Shown here one piece after another: positions 47,790 through 60,122 of a stretch of 64,000 nucleotides of DNA; the stretch's first letter is position 1, and each line of letters opens with the position of its first letter. Source of the DNA: Sabellastarte sp. h YS-2021. Its lineage: Eukaryota; Annelida; Polychaeta; Sabellida; Sabellidae. The position numbers and the translations under genes are program-made. The stretch spans positions 49,465,028-49,529,027 of the forward strand of contig OZ024936.1 of assembly GCA_964017235.1 (NCBI GenBank). The letters are read 5' to 3'. The notes beneath the pieces are model-generated. The model worked only from the letters and a program-made list of their open reading frames with translations, ran no database searches and was not told where the DNA came from.

Positions 47790-48617
47790 CATATCTCCTA
47801 AACCGTGCGAGATAGAGCGATTTCGTCGAAATTTTCGACCCACAGGGTATCTAAGGAATGTACTCTTTGCAATTTTCCAAAAATTTTCCCCTCCCCAAAA
47901 ATGGCGGCCATTTTGAATTTTCGAATTTTTGCCAAAAATGGCAAAACACAAATTTGCTTCTATCTCCTTAACCGTGCGAGATAGAGCGATTTCGTCGAAA
48001 TTTTCGACCCACAGGGTATCTAAGGAATGTACTCTTTGCAATTTTCAAAAAATTTTCCCCTCCCCAAAAATGGCGGCCATTTTGAATTTTCGAATTTTTG
48101 CCAAAAATGGCAAAACACAAATTTGCTTCTATCTCCTTAACCGTGCGAGAGAGAGCGATTTCGTCAAAATTTTCGCCCACAGGGTATCTGAGCATTGTAG
48201 TCTAGGCAATTTTCAAAAAATTTTCCCCTCCCCAAAAATGGCGGCCATTTTGAATTTTCGAATTTTTGCCAAAAATGGCAAAACACAAATTTGCTTCTAT
48301 CTCCTTAACCGTGCGAGATCGGGCGATTTCGTCGAAATTTTCGACCCACAGGGTATCTAAGGAATGTACTCTTTGCAATTTTCAAAAAATTTTCCCCTCC
48401 CCAAAAATGGCGGCCATTTTGATTTTTCGAATTTTTGCCAAAAATGGCAAAACACAAAATTGCTTCTATCTCCTTAACCGTGCGAGATAGAGCGATTTCG
48501 TCGAAATTTTCGACCCACAGGGTATCTAAGGAATGTACTCTTGCCAATTTTCAAAATATTTTCCTTTTCCCAAAAATGGCGGCCATTTTGAATTTTCCAA
48601 TTTTTGCCAAAAATAGA
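47790..48617. repeat. Tandem array, about five units of 169 bp
   Basis: TATCTCC(T/C)TAAACCGTGCGAG-type starts lie at 47792, 47961, 48130, 48298 and 48467 (spacing 169, 169, 168, 169). Units contain AAAATGGCGGCCATTTTGAA and an imperfect palindrome CGTCGAAATTTTCGAC. Overlapping frames on both strands arise from the repeat and are not genes. Confidence 0.9.
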
Positions 48618-48692
48618 ATTTTAAAGAAAACAATCACAGTTTTAAGTTGTCACAGCTTTCAAATGGAAACAACAATGGCTGCTTCCCTCAAG
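48612..48692 (-). repeat. Inverted copy of part of the 45291 repeat
   Basis: About 78 bp is the near-perfect reverse complement of 45430-45510 (AAGAAAACAATCACAG... / ...CTGTGATTGTTTTCTT). Confidence 0.85.
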
Positions 48693-50865
48693 ATTTTGTC
48701 AAAATTTTTGACCCAACCAATGCAAAAAGGCATGAAGCTGAAATAATTTACATCTACACTAAGAAATATTTAAGCATCATTGATATATTTTACAAATGAA
48801 ACAGGGTCTTGTAAGACTACTGTACAATTTTGACAATGTACAAAACTAACAAAAGATTGACAAGATGTCAGTAATCTATAGGTGTGAATGGATTATATTA
48901 ATACTAAGTAGGGAAGTTTGTGATTATTTCAAACAGTTTAATAGTGTCATAAGTGTTGGTGATGGATTAGTGATCTCTTCCAATTGGGAACGTATCATGA
49001 GGTTTTGTAACTTTCGTACTTGATGGGTTTACAATGGCCTTAAGATGAAAAAAAGATCTACATCTTAATCTGACAGTTTACAGGATTTGCAAACCTATCG
49101 TAAAGCATTATCACCAAGGTGGAACAGCCCTCTTAAAGGATGTGACTAAGGGAATTATCTTGTGGAAAGGAAGAGAGGTCCAAATTGTTTGTGTGATTTT
49201 TAACCTTTATGGTTGAAAGAGAGGATCTGAAGGAACTATAATTTTGTCAACTAAAGTACACATGTCTGACTTTGAATGGATAGTTTGGATGCATTAAACT
49301 GTTTATTGCAACTTTTGGTTAAAATATGTCCACTTTGTTTTTCTAGTGGGATTATTATAAAGATTAAAGGAAAACATTCTCTTGTTTGGCTACATTTTCA
49401 ACATCATTATTACCTGTCAACTAAAGGAAAGCATAAAAGTTCTACTGTATGTATTATGCTGGAGTTGGTGGTATATCATCATTGTATATTTTGGGCACAT
49501 TATAATGTTAAAGCCAGTTATTTTGTTATGGGCCAAAAATAAAGGTGGGCATTGAGGCTGAAATATTTTGGTCACAGGCTGGCTACTCAGGGTTTCAGAT
49601 TCGCGTCGGCCATCGGTCATTGACCGAATTTTGCAACAAAACCCCGAATTTTAAATAGAATATTAGGACATATTGTCCGAGTCGTATCCGTGGGCGATAA
49701 TAGAAGATCTAGACATCTTTTTATTTACAAAATATGAAGTCACGTTACAACCCTAAAATCTCGCGAGATCTACGTGATTTTAAATTTTTTTATTGTAGCA
49801 AGGTCTAGAGGACTTTTATGAAATCTCGTGACAAGCCACGTGATCTGCAAGGAAATCCCAGGGGAAATCTGTGTCCTCATATCTTTTCATAAATAATTAA
49901 ATATTAATGACTTGGGTGCTGTGGCCGTGAGTTCTCGAGTTTAAAGTATTTGATCTTCGCCTATGCTTCCATTTTATAAAATATTGCAAGGAAATCCCAG
50001 GGAAAATCTGTGTCCTCATCTTCTCATGAATATTAATTATGGTCATCTGGTATTTTCGTGCAATTGTAGATTTTGTTTTCTGTAGGGTTCCACATAAATT
50101 TTACTGTAATATTCTGAATTTTTGCTTTGATTAATATTTCTCTTTATTAATAATTGCACTGAAAAAAAATCAGATTGAAAGTTTATTTGCTAGCTGTAAT
50201 GTTTACTGCCAGTGGACATTTTAATAGCATGAAAATCTCATGGATCACCGATTCACCATACTTAGGTTCTGTGGCCGTGAGTTCTCGTTTTAGTAATACA
50301 TGATCATTGAACATCATAAAGACTTTTTGACATTTTAACTAAAATGAGATTTTTATTATGATTCAGTAAATTTTACTTTATATCCCATTCATATAGGGTC
50401 ATTGACTTTAATGACTTAATTTTAGCAACCTGTAGAATGAAAATTTGATTGACAAGAATTCTGTCCTAAATTCGCCAATGCAAATTTACATCGAATATCG
50501 CCCATGTTGGCCGCCCGAGTACCGACATATGTAGACTTCATAAAGTCACCTCAAAATGAAACTATTCAATTACAATGTACAATTTTATTTTTTCTCACCT
50601 TTATTTACCATTTATAGTGTCATATTTGTCTTTTTACTTCGGTTGTTTATGAATCGTCAGATGCAGAAACCCTTTGAAAATCGTCAGTAAATTAAAAGGT
50701 TTGTCTATTTTGGACAGCATAATGTTGTATATTGGCTATATTATAACATATACACCTCACATAAATAAAAAATACAATGTTTTCACACATTATTTGAAAG
50801 CTTTACATCAATTAAATTGACTCACCAACTTGAAAAAGAAAATAAAGATGCAATTCTGAAACTGC
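48693..50865. other. SLC20 intron 2 sequence with scattered repeats
   Basis: It holds reversed copies of the intron 1 repeat words at 49850-49990 and 49985-50045 (AATCCCAGGG-AAATCTGTGTCCTCAT). Otherwise nothing is recognised. Confidence 0.45.
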
Positions 50866-50873
50866 ATTCGAAC

Positions 50874-51225
50874 TAAGGCTGTGACTTCATTAGAAAAACG
50901 ACACCGGATATTCGCCATGAAAGAACCGATCCGAATTTGGGTAACCGTGTTTTAGTTCTCACCCAGTGGAAGTAGCAGAGAAGCAAACATGGTGGATGAT
51001 GTTAGCAAACTGTTACAAAAAATAATGTTAAATATTGGTATAAATAAGGAATATTATGAGAAAAACTAATGTCAGTTAAAGAAATCTGATAGAATACTAA
51101 GGTTTGTCCAAGTATTTTGTTGTTTTACGCTATATTTAATATTTTTTTCGGTTATCCGCTTCGCCAGTTTGTACCCGGTTTCTTCGGACCGTTTTCGGAT
51201 AACCGGGTAACCTATCACAGCCTTA
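50874..51225. mobile_element. hAT-type MITE
   Basis: Perfect inverted ends TAAGGCTGTGA and TCACAGCCTTA. A perfect 8-bp duplication ATTCGAAC lies at 50866-50873 and 51226-51233. 352 bp, non-coding. Confidence 0.87.
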
Positions 51226-51741
51226 ATTCGAACAATGGTTTAATGCTATATTGATAGGTCATGTGACTCCATTTGTATGGACTAGGTTGTCAAAATACCG
51301 AAAATATGTTTCAGAATACTGAATAATCCTTCACTTTTAAAAGATATTTTATCATTATTATATAAAATTGCAGTATCTTTGTAATTGGATTTCTAAAAAT
51401 ACTGCCGATTGTCGTTCATAATAGACATGGCAAACGATAGTTTCGAAAGTAGCGAGTGTCGTGACAGCACTAGTGGCTACATTAGCGACAACTAACTGCT
51501 TAACTGTTTTCAATGTATAGTATCTTTGGAGTGAGAGGAACTACTGAAATGTCAGGTGCACATGCTACTCAGATATAAATTTTGCAAACAGTATGATGGT
51601 TGTTGAGGTGCCAGAAATCTAGAAAATTTATGCTAATTGTTCAGTAATTTGCTAATAAGCATATTTTATAATACTGCAACTGGTACAGCTCTCCATCCGG
51701 TCCGCACGTTTTTTGTCAGCAAAAACTTTTTTCTAGTTTAT

Positions 51742-53205
51742 TACCCCACAGCCCTTAAGGGCTGTTGGGGTATTGTTTTCACCCATGGTGTCCGGATGGG
51801 CGGGCGGGCGTCCGGGCGGGCGGCGGGAAAAGAGTTTGTCCGGGCTGTATCTCAGAAACCGTAAGGTGTAGGAAGTTGATACTTGGTAGGGACATTGGTT
51901 AGGGGGTGTAGGTGTGCAACGTCATGGTCTGACCTTGATTTGACCTTTGACCTTGCCGTAGTGACCTTGAGTTTGAAAATCTTGTCCAGGCTATATCTCG
52001 GAAACCATAAGGTGTAGGAAGTTGATACTTGGTAGGGATATTGGTTAGGGGGTGTAGGTGTGCAACGTCATGGTGTGACCTTGATTTGACCTTTGACCTT
52101 GCCGTAGTGACCTTGACCTATAAAATCTTGTACGGGCTATATCTCAGAAACCGTAAGGTGTAGGAATTTAACATTTGGTAGGGACATTGGTTAGGGGGTG
52201 TAGGTGTGCAACATCACGGTCTGACCTTGATTTGACCTTTGACCTTGCTGTAGTGACCTTGACCTATAAAATCTTGTCCGGGCTATATCTCGGAAACCGT
52301 AAGGTGTAGAAAGTTGATACTTGGTAGGAATATTGGTTAGGGGGTGTAGGTGTGCAGCGTCATGGTCTGACCTTGATTTGACCTTTGACCTTGCCGTAGT
52401 GACCTTGACCTATAAAATCTTGTCCGGGCTATATCTCAGAAACCGTAAGGTGTAGGAAGTTGATACTTGGTAGGGATATTGGTTAGGGGGTGTAGGTGTG
52501 TAATGTCATGGTCTGACAAGGATTTGACCTTTGACCTTGCCGTAGTCACCTTGAGTTCGAAAATCTTGTCCGGGCTATATCTCGGAAACCGCAAGGTGTA
52601 GGAAGTTGATACTTGGTAGGGACATTGGTTAGGGGGTGTAGTTGTGCAATGTCATGATCTGACCTTGATTTGACCTTTGACCTTGCTGTAGTGACCTTGA
52701 CCTATAAAATCTTGTTGCACCTTTGAGTCTGTTTTTTTGATGCAGATTTAGCACTGTTAAAGTCATATTAGAATTTATTAAGAATTTTACTTTCATAACT
52801 TCCCATTGTAAGAGATAGAATTTCATCAAGTGAGCCACAGATTTTGCTCCAACACCACACATAAGCATTCATTAAATGTATTACCACTTCTGTATGCATG
52901 ATAATATTCAAACCATCTAAACCATAATTGGGCCATGCAGGTGTAGATAAAGAGTGTTGAATTTTAGTTTGCTGATTAATGCTGTTATCTTGTTATTGAA
53001 TTATCTTGTTTTAGTACTTCATCTTTATATGCATTATCTTTCTTTTAAACATTATTTCTCCATTTAAACATTGTTTGGACCTTTATATAACTGACAGTGC
53101 TCTGAAAGTATCCTGAAGTTTGTACTGGTACAGTACTTCTGTATCTCATGGTGTTGAAAATATTTCCCTAGGCTGTGGGGTACGGGCATCTCTGATGCTA
53201 TTTTA
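51742..53205 (+). mobile_element. Helentron-like non-autonomous element carrying a 146-bp satellite
   Basis: The 5' end is a palindrome (CCCCACAGCCCTT / AAGGGCTGTTGGGG, 51744-51770), then GC-rich GGGCGGGCG DNA, then the array. Near the 3' end an inverted copy of the 5' motif, GGCTGTGGGGTA (53171-53182), is followed by a hairpin GCATC-TCT-GATGC (53186-53198). This layout fits Helentron-associated elements. No Rep/helicase coding sequence, so it is non-autonomous. Confidence 0.6.
51834..52713 (+). repeat. Tandem array, six units of exactly 146 bp
   Basis: GGTGTA marks fall at 51865, 52011, 52157, 52303, 52449 and 52595, every spacing 146. Units carry TATATCTCGGAAACC and the run TGACCTTGATTTGACCTTTG. 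Units differ by a few bases only. Confidence 0.95.
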
Positions 53206-54118
53206 TAGGGATTAGATGGTAATACTGGTGTCACAGTAATGAAACCATCTTCACTGAAATACTGAAATGAAAAATTAATCCCGACAAGTCAATTGTTAAT
53301 GCATAAAATTATTGGAAAACGTGTAATATTGCAAATTACAATAAAATTTATTGAATTAATCAGAACAAATTCTCACATTTTATCCAATATCTTTTGCCAA
53401 TGTGAGGTTTCACAGCAATTTTTGATGAACTTGTTTTGTTTTGATCAATGCTATTTCCTGTTGACAGCTGGTTCGTGTGGGAAAACACTGAAACAATATA
53501 TTTTGGTATCCCGGAATCGGAACGGTTTTACATTGGCAAGATACCCAAAAGAAAAATCTGCTACTGTCCTAACTTTATATACAGGTATTCAATAGTGGGT
53601 GGACAATTAGACATCTGCTCGATTAATTGAGACTCAATTATCACCCACCTTGATTGATCAGTCGTTCGATTTAATTGAAAGACATTAAAAATCACAAAAG
53701 TCATCGCATGAGCATAACTAAGCATATTCATACTAACAAAATAATAAAATCTTACTTGTAGAATATTATTGTTTAAATATGCTATTTTGAAAACTTGATG
53801 TCTCTGAATCACATGGGATTTCTTAGCTATGTGTTAAAATATGCAAATTAGGAAATGTGATGTGACAGAATTCTGTGGGATTTCATAGCAACGTCTGTAG
53901 AATACTATACATACATCTAGTTGGGTGAAAATAAGGGTTTAACTTGGAGTGATTCTATGTGGTTACACCAGATGCATTGAACAGACTACTAATTGTCCCA
54001 GCACTACAATAAAGTACCAGTGAATAAAATAAATACAATGGTTTATTTAAGCATATTTAATGAAGTAAAATGTCGAATATCTGTGAAAAACTGAAAATAA
54101 GAAAAATTATCTGAAAAG
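53206..54118. mobile_element. MITE remnants, including a candidate hAT-type MITE at 53593-54006
   Basis: TAGTGGGTGGACAATTAG at 53593 and CTAATTGTCCCAGCACTA ending at 54006 are imperfect inverted repeats (about 15 of 18). No clean 8-bp duplication. Sequence at 53507-53575 resembles the right end of the 54284-55015 element. Confidence 0.45.
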
Positions 54119-54283
54119 TAGGGATGGGTTGGTAGGCCCGGTGTCTCAGTGTCCAAAGTATTTCAGTAAAATGCTGTGACAAGATTTTTTAAGCCAGCAC
54201 TTTGCTTGTCAACACATATAATTCAGGAAAACTTAAAATATTAGGACATATCCAAAATCTGAAGAAAGTGTTAAGCTTTTATC

Positions 54284-55015
54284 TAGGGCAGGGTCGGTAA
54301 CACCGGCATCTCGGTATCGAGACCAATTCACTTCAACACCGTGGTGACACTTTACAGCTGGTATTTCGAATGTCAGTGTTTTATTTTGTGAGAAAACGTA
54401 AAGTATTAGAAGCAAAGCTCAAATCTGAAGAAATTTCAAACTTTTATCCCATATTTTTATATATTTTAGCACTTTCATAGTGATTTCTTTCAAAACTGCA
54501 ATGTTTTCTTTTCGTGAATCTTGCTTCTGGTTGGCCTATTCAATTGGGGATATACTAGATAGAGCTGTGAAATTGTTTCGAATATCGGGTTCGATCTTTG
54601 GTATCTGTATAAGCTAGCGAACTTCGGTCTAGTTCGATCTTCGAAACGTTTTCAAAACCAGTTAAAACGCAGAAATCTCACTTAAAGTCTTGTCACTTTA
54701 TTGAAAATATAGCAAAAATGTAAAATCCATATATATTTTGAACATAAGAAACAAGTTTTATAGATGGGCGAAAATAGGATCCGTTGGGATGTGGTGTGAT
54801 GTTGGGGATATCTAAACGTTTTGCAAAGTCCAGATTTCAGACGTTTGAACCGAACTCCGAAATTAGGGCAGTAAACGAGCGAACCATCGAACTTCTTCAA
54901 ACATCGTCGCAGCACTAATACTAGAACGTAATTTCTTCTTTCGATATCCCGGAATCAGTACGGTTTTACACTGGCGGGATACTGAAATGGAAAATATGCT
55001 ACCGACCCTGCCCGA
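54284..55015. mobile_element. hAT-type MITE, middle of three nested elements
   Basis: Ends TAGGGCAGGGTCGGTA and TACCGACCCTGCCCGA. A perfect 8-bp duplication CTTTTATC lies at 54276-54283 and 55016-55023. It contains the 54560-54917 element. Confidence 0.85.
54560..54917. mobile_element. hAT-type MITE, innermost of three nested elements
   Basis: Ends TAGAGCTGTGA and TCGCAGCACTA (imperfect inverted repeats). A perfect 8-bp duplication ATACTAGA lies at 54552-54559 and 54918-54925. 358 bp. Confidence 0.82.
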
Positions 55016-55794
55016 CTTTTATCCCATATTTTCATTCATTTGTAGACTTTTACAACAATGCTTTGAGTAGACCTGCCATGTTTTGGTTATGACACTTTGT
55101 AATCTCAATCTAGCTTGTCAACACATAGAACGGAAGGAAAGCTTGAAATATTGGGAACAAACCAGAAATATAAGGAAATTATGCATGTTTATCTTGTGTT
55201 TTGTGCATTTGGGGACTTTTTATTGCAAAGTGGTAAAAGAGGAAATGTCCGTATTTGGTTGGGGTGTACTAAAACCAGAGTTGTTTTTAGGGTGCATTTT
55301 TCATGGGATCGCACATTAATTTGCCTACAAATGCGGATTTTCTTAAAGTATGCGATGATAAAATTATATGAGAATGCGTAGTACACAAAGCGATGCAGGA
55401 AATATATAAAGCAAAAAGACGAAATATCTAGAAAATTGAAACCCTGCACAGGTCGAGAGAGTTGGTCAAGGTTTTGATTTTTTCTGTTGAAACTCATATA
55501 CAAGTGAAGCATAATGTGTGGAAGAACTCATTTAGTATATATTGTGCTACAGAGTACAGACAGTATTTGGGTTTATTAATATTCGTTAGCCGGGTAGTCG
55601 CTTGCATTAACCGTCGACTAACCGGTTACCTGTTTCTGCTATATAGTACCTGTGGAGAGAGAGGAAATACCGAAGATGTCATCTGCGCATGTGCCCCGGA
55701 TGTAAATGTTGTAAACAATAATGGCGGATCTCATGGTGCAAGGAAAGAAAATTCATTCAAATTGTTGTGTAATTTGCAAGTAAACTGCATATTT

Positions 55795-57638
55795 GTATCC
55801 ACCGGATAGCATCCGGTGGATACTATGGATTTGACTTCGTTACGCCTACGCCGCCGCCGCAGTGTGTAGAGAGATTTCACCGTTAACGCTCTAACAAAAA
55901 AAATATTATAGCTAGCCTTCTCAAATTTGCAGGATATATTCATAGTCATAAAATCTTGCCTGGGAATATTTTTGGCCTCATTTTGAAAAACAAGATGGCC
56001 GCCACGGGCATTTTTCGACTTTAAACAAGGACTTTTGGTGGCCCTCTAGAGCAAAGGGTATTATAGGTAGAGATCTCAAATTCGCAGGATATGTTCCTCA
56101 TTATAAAGTCTTGACTGGGAATATTTTTGGCCTCATTTTGAAAAACAAGATGGCCGCCACAGGCGTTTCTTTGCAGTCATGAAAAGTGCTTATAACTCAC
56201 TTATTATTGGTCCTAGAGGTTTGGGATGGTAAACCAACCTATAGGAAATCATGGGCTGGGAATCTTTTGGTGTGGTCGGATTTGACCTTGGACCCCTCCT
56301 TCAAAGTCAAACGAGGATAGCCAAACTTAAAAGTGCTTATAACTCGCTTATTATTGGTCCTAGAGGTTTGGGATGGTAAACCAACCTATTGCAAATCATG
56401 GGCCGGGAATCTTTTGGTGTGGTCGGATTTGACCTTGGACCCCTCCTTCAAGGTCAAACGGGCATAGCCAAATTTAAAAGTGCTTATAACTCGCTTATTG
56501 GTCATAAAGGTTTAGGATGGTAAACCAACCTATAGGAAATCATGGGCCGGGAATCTTTTGGTGTGGTCGGATTTGACCTTGGACCCCTCCTTCAAGGTCA
56601 TACGAGGATAGCCAAACTTAAAAGTGCTTATAACTCGCTTATTATTGGTCCTAGAGGTTTGGGATGGTAAACCAACCTATAGGAAATCATGGGCTGGGAA
56701 TCTTTTGGTGTGGTCGGATTTGACCTTGGACCCCTCCTTCAAGGTCAAACGGGGACAGCCAAACTTAAAAGTGCTTATAACTCGCTTATTATTGGTCCTA
56801 GAGGTTCGGGATGGTAAACCAACCTATAGGAAATCATGGGCTGGGAATCTTTTGGTGTGGTCGGATTTGACCTCGGACCCCTCCTTCAAGGTCAAACGGG
56901 GATAGCCAAACTTAAAAGTGCTTATAACTCACTTATTATTGGTCCTAGAGGTTTGGGATGGTAAACCAACCTATAGGAAATCATGGGCTGGGAATCTTTT
57001 GGTGTGGTCGGATTTGACCTTGGACCCCTCCTTCAAGGTCAAACGGGGATAGCCAAACTTAAAAGTGCTTATAACTGGCTTATTATTGGTCCTAGAGGTT
57101 TAGGATGGTAAACCAACCTATAGAAAATCATGGCCTGGGAATCTTTTGGTGTGGTCGGATTTGACCTTGGACCCCTCCTTCAAGGTCAAACGAGGATAGT
57201 ACACAAAATCGTATGAAGGGAATCTATTGCTGTGGTCGGATTTGACCTTGGACCCTCCATCAAGGTCAAACGAGGATAGCCAAACTTAAAAGTGCTTATA
57301 ACTCGCTTATTATTGGTCCTAGAGCTTTGGAATGGTAAACCAAAATCTAGGAAATCATGGGCTGGGAATCTTTTGGTGTGATCGGATTTGACCTTTGGCC
57401 CCTCTTTCAAGGTCAAATGAGGATTGCCAAAATAGTGTTTATATCTTGCTTATTCATATTCCTAGAGGTTTGCAGTGTCACACCAACCTATAGGAAATCA
57501 TGGGCTAAGAATCTTTTGATATGGTCAGATTTCACCTTGGGCTTCTCCTTCAAGGTTAAGCGATGTTAGAATGGCTTTGGTGAGTTTTCTTCTGGTGGAT
57601 ACAATTTGCATCGGTTCTCCGATGCGCTAGGTCTAGTT
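55795..57638 (+). mobile_element. Helentron-like non-autonomous element carrying a 147-bp satellite
   Basis: The 5' end is a perfect 13-bp hairpin (GTATCCACCGGAT, loop AGC, 55795-55823). Near the 3' end lie GGTGGATAC (57594-57602, inverse of the start), a hairpin GCATCGG-TTCT-CCGATGC (57608-57625) and GGTCTAGTT. The intronic element at 13850 ends the same way. CTAG at the end recalls the Helitron CTRR terminus. No coding capacity. Confidence 0.65.
56165..57580 (+). repeat. Tandem array of 147-bp units (about nine, one truncated)
   Basis: AAAAGTGCTTATAACT marks lie at 56182, 56329, 56476, 56620, 56767, 56914, 57061 and 57288. Spacing is 147, with a 144 (3-bp deletion) and one interval of 227 caused by a partial unit. 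The same unit occurs reversed and more diverged at 13920-14640. Confidence 0.93.
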
Positions 57639-58009
57639 TTGTATATGTAAGTACTAAGTAGGGCTGCAAGCGAACCTGAAAATGCGCCTCGATTCCTCGC
57701 TTTGGAAGAATCGACTCAGACTTGGTTAATCGCTTGATTATCGCCCACGAAATAAATTGCTTCATATTTTGACATATCACGCCTTATAAAATGGTTACAA
57801 ACCACACAACAGGAAATAATTTTGATAATTTATTGAATTTTTGGAAAAAGACGCATTTATAATGCACAATATAAGAAACGTTGACGATTAGACAGTCACA
57901 GTGCACAATCACGGTTGGTTACAAAAGGTTTCTAATGATCGATTATTCAGCTTAAATCTTACCTTTCTTAATTTTTCTCAATAACCACATATTTTTTATA
58001 TAATTCACA
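57639..58009. other. SLC20 intron 2, MITE-like fragment
   Basis: TAGGGCTGCAAGCGAACC at 57660 resembles the start of a hAT-type MITE; no right end was found. Confidence 0.35.
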
Positions 58010-58243
58010 TATTTATCTCCCATCTGCGGCCAAAGGCTTGAAATATTGCAGCTAGGTTCATCAAATATGCGCAAAACATATAGTTTCAAAAATAAAATGA
58101 CCATCATATCACATGTTAAATGGGATTATCCCATTAAAAAGGCCTTATATCTCCATTATTATTGCTACTAGAGGTTCCAAATGTGAAAACAACTTATACG
58201 AAGTCAAGGCCTGAGACTATGTTCCAATTGCTGACTTTTACCT
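58010..58243 (+). mobile_element. Partial Helentron-like element (29657 family)
   Basis: It starts TTTATCTCCCATCTGCGGCC and aligns with the internal units of 29657-30250 (TTGAAATATT-CAGCTAG, AAAAAGGCCTTATATCTCC). The 3' end is missing. Confidence 0.6.
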
Positions 58244-59762
58244 TTGTTTTACTTAATAAATTGACATTTTTGCCATGAATTTCGAGTTTGCTTATATCTA
58301 CCACCATATTTACAGGAAGTGGGTATTTTTAGTAGATTCTAAATGTCGAAAGTCTCGAAACACCATTATTCTTACCGGATTGACCTATACTTCATCCCGG
58401 AAAGTGTTTCACGATGGGGTGCACTAAAAGGGGAATTTTCCCACCAAAATATTGACTAAAAATAGTCTTTCCTTTAACACATTAACGCTAAATAGGTCAT
58501 TTACGGTATTATTTAAAAGCAAGGCACGTAATAATACATGTGCAAGGGGAAAGTTAGGATTTTTTTTTTTTTTGAATCGAAGTTGCCCTAAACCCCATTT
58601 TATGGGTTTTTTTTGTTTTTTTTTGTTGTTGTTGTTTTTCTTCAGGAATATTCAAGCAGTAGTATTTGTATAATCCAGCTAATGGACAAATGGTCATGAA
58701 AACAATACTTCCTTGGCAGTGGTGTTTCATGTAAACAGTTGTCCACTTGTGTTCTTGAAAACCAGCAAGATCATATTTACAAGGTTAATAAAACCTCCAA
58801 AAAATGTAAACTATAGATCCTGTACTGATGAAACAGGAAACAATATCAATGCAATGTTACAGCAGTTTACATTAGACAGTGTGTAAAGGTACATGTATAT
58901 CGGGTGACTCTGGTCAGGTCATTTACAAAAGAAAAAGACTGAGAGTTGTGTAATGCCATTAGAATTTGAATAAATTTGGATAAATTATCTACAAACCACA
59001 AAGAACATACAGGTTTTACATTCTGTGTTTTTGGGAGTAGTCTACCCTAAAATGCCTTCAAAGTTTCCTACTCCACCTTATATAATTTTGTAAATCTATA
59101 CAGTTACTTGGTTTGGCTTTTCTGTAAATACTGATCAAATAAAAATAGGCTGTTGACTTGTCCGGAGTATGTTTCGTACTAAATTATTTAATTAACGTAA
59201 TAAAGTATGCTAATGCACTAAGTACATTACCCACCTCTTCCGTCATTCACCATGTCATTTGGGGCTAGTATTGCGAATAGGACATACTTCCATGGTCTAG
59301 ATTCAGAAATGCTCCTTTTGTCAAGATATCTTGCAACTAGTGCAAAACTGTCGGGATAGACTGAAGAAGTGAGAGAAATAAATCTAGGCCAGAACTATTA
59401 TTCTATCCAGCCCTAGACTTCAAATGTTAACACTATGCATACAAAGAGAAAGATCTATGGTTTATGCACCTAAATGAGTTGGTTTATTCCTTGATAAGTG
59501 TGTAAAAGAGAAGACAAATGCTTTGGAGAAAAGCATAGAACCCACAGGTAGCAATGTGAACAAAGGAGCTGACATTGATGAAACTAGAGACCACAAGGTT
59601 GTTTGAAATAGAAAAAAAAAAGAATAGTGTATCAGAAATTGCAGTGTTATTTCATTACTGCCAAATCGGTTCGTGATATGTTCCTATAAAATAGTTTAAT
59701 TGTAAAATCTTGTAATATGTAAATAATAATCTCCACTTAGGAGGTAACTGATGGTCGCACCT
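58244..59762. other. SLC20 intron 2, unassigned
   Basis: Contains T-rich runs (58561-58573, 58606-58640). No exon or repeat match was recognised. Confidence 0.4.
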
Positions 59763-60122
59763 GTGTTGGTCAAGGACTTCAGAAAAAATATTTGATAGTT
59801 AACCGGATTTAATTAAAAAATGAATTTTTATAGTTTAATCTTTGACCCTATCTGATAAAGTATCTGTAAAACTGAATGTCGTGAAAATTTAAATTTGCTG
59901 TTAAAAAATTGAGAGAAGCAGCCATTGTTGTCTCCATTTGAAAGTTTTGAAAATTTAAAAATATGATAGTTTTCTTTAAAAATGCTAATTATCATAATAT
60001 TTTATTAGATAAGTAATTAGAAAAGTTTTCATGAAAAATCAATCTTTATAATGCATAAACCGAAGCATAGTATTTTCAACACTCACGAATGACTATGACC
60101 AAGTAGAGAGCCGCATCGTTAC
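59763..60122 (+). repeat. Dispersed repeat copy 2, split by a MITE
   Basis: It matches 45291-45656 and continues after the MITE at 60605 (ATCGTTACTGCACTGA). More diverged than copy 1. Confidence 0.78.

Larger units (their letters stand above)
46505..48617. repeat. Satellite-bearing repeat region interrupted by nested MITEs
   Basis: After CCGCCGTCCGGCGTCCCAC, about 141-bp units repeat (TTTCCAGACATTTTA at 46548 and about 46690), then 169-bp units from 47790. The MITE at 46774-47691 splits the first array. This resembles the Helentron-like satellite carriers at 51.7 and 55.8 kb, but I could not define terminal motifs. Confidence 0.5.
54119..55285. mobile_element. hAT-type MITE, outermost of three nested elements, right end lost
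   Basis: It begins TAGGGATGGGTTGGTAG like 47134 and continues in alignment with that copy. It is interrupted at 54284-55015 and resumes at about 55016 (CTTTTATCCCATATTTTC) until about 55285, where homology ends before the right terminus. Confidence 0.75.

Noticed and set aside
47754..48746. Overlapping frames of up to 143 codons on both strands
   Set aside because: They repeat with the 169-bp satellite and change frame between units; no domain or codon bias.
51834..52713. CRISPR-like array
   Set aside because: Whole 146-bp units repeat without unique spacers; eukaryotic satellite.
56624..56905. 93-codon frame with an internal repeat
   Set aside because: It is the 147-bp satellite (49 codons per unit) read in one frame; divisible by three, so stays open by chance.
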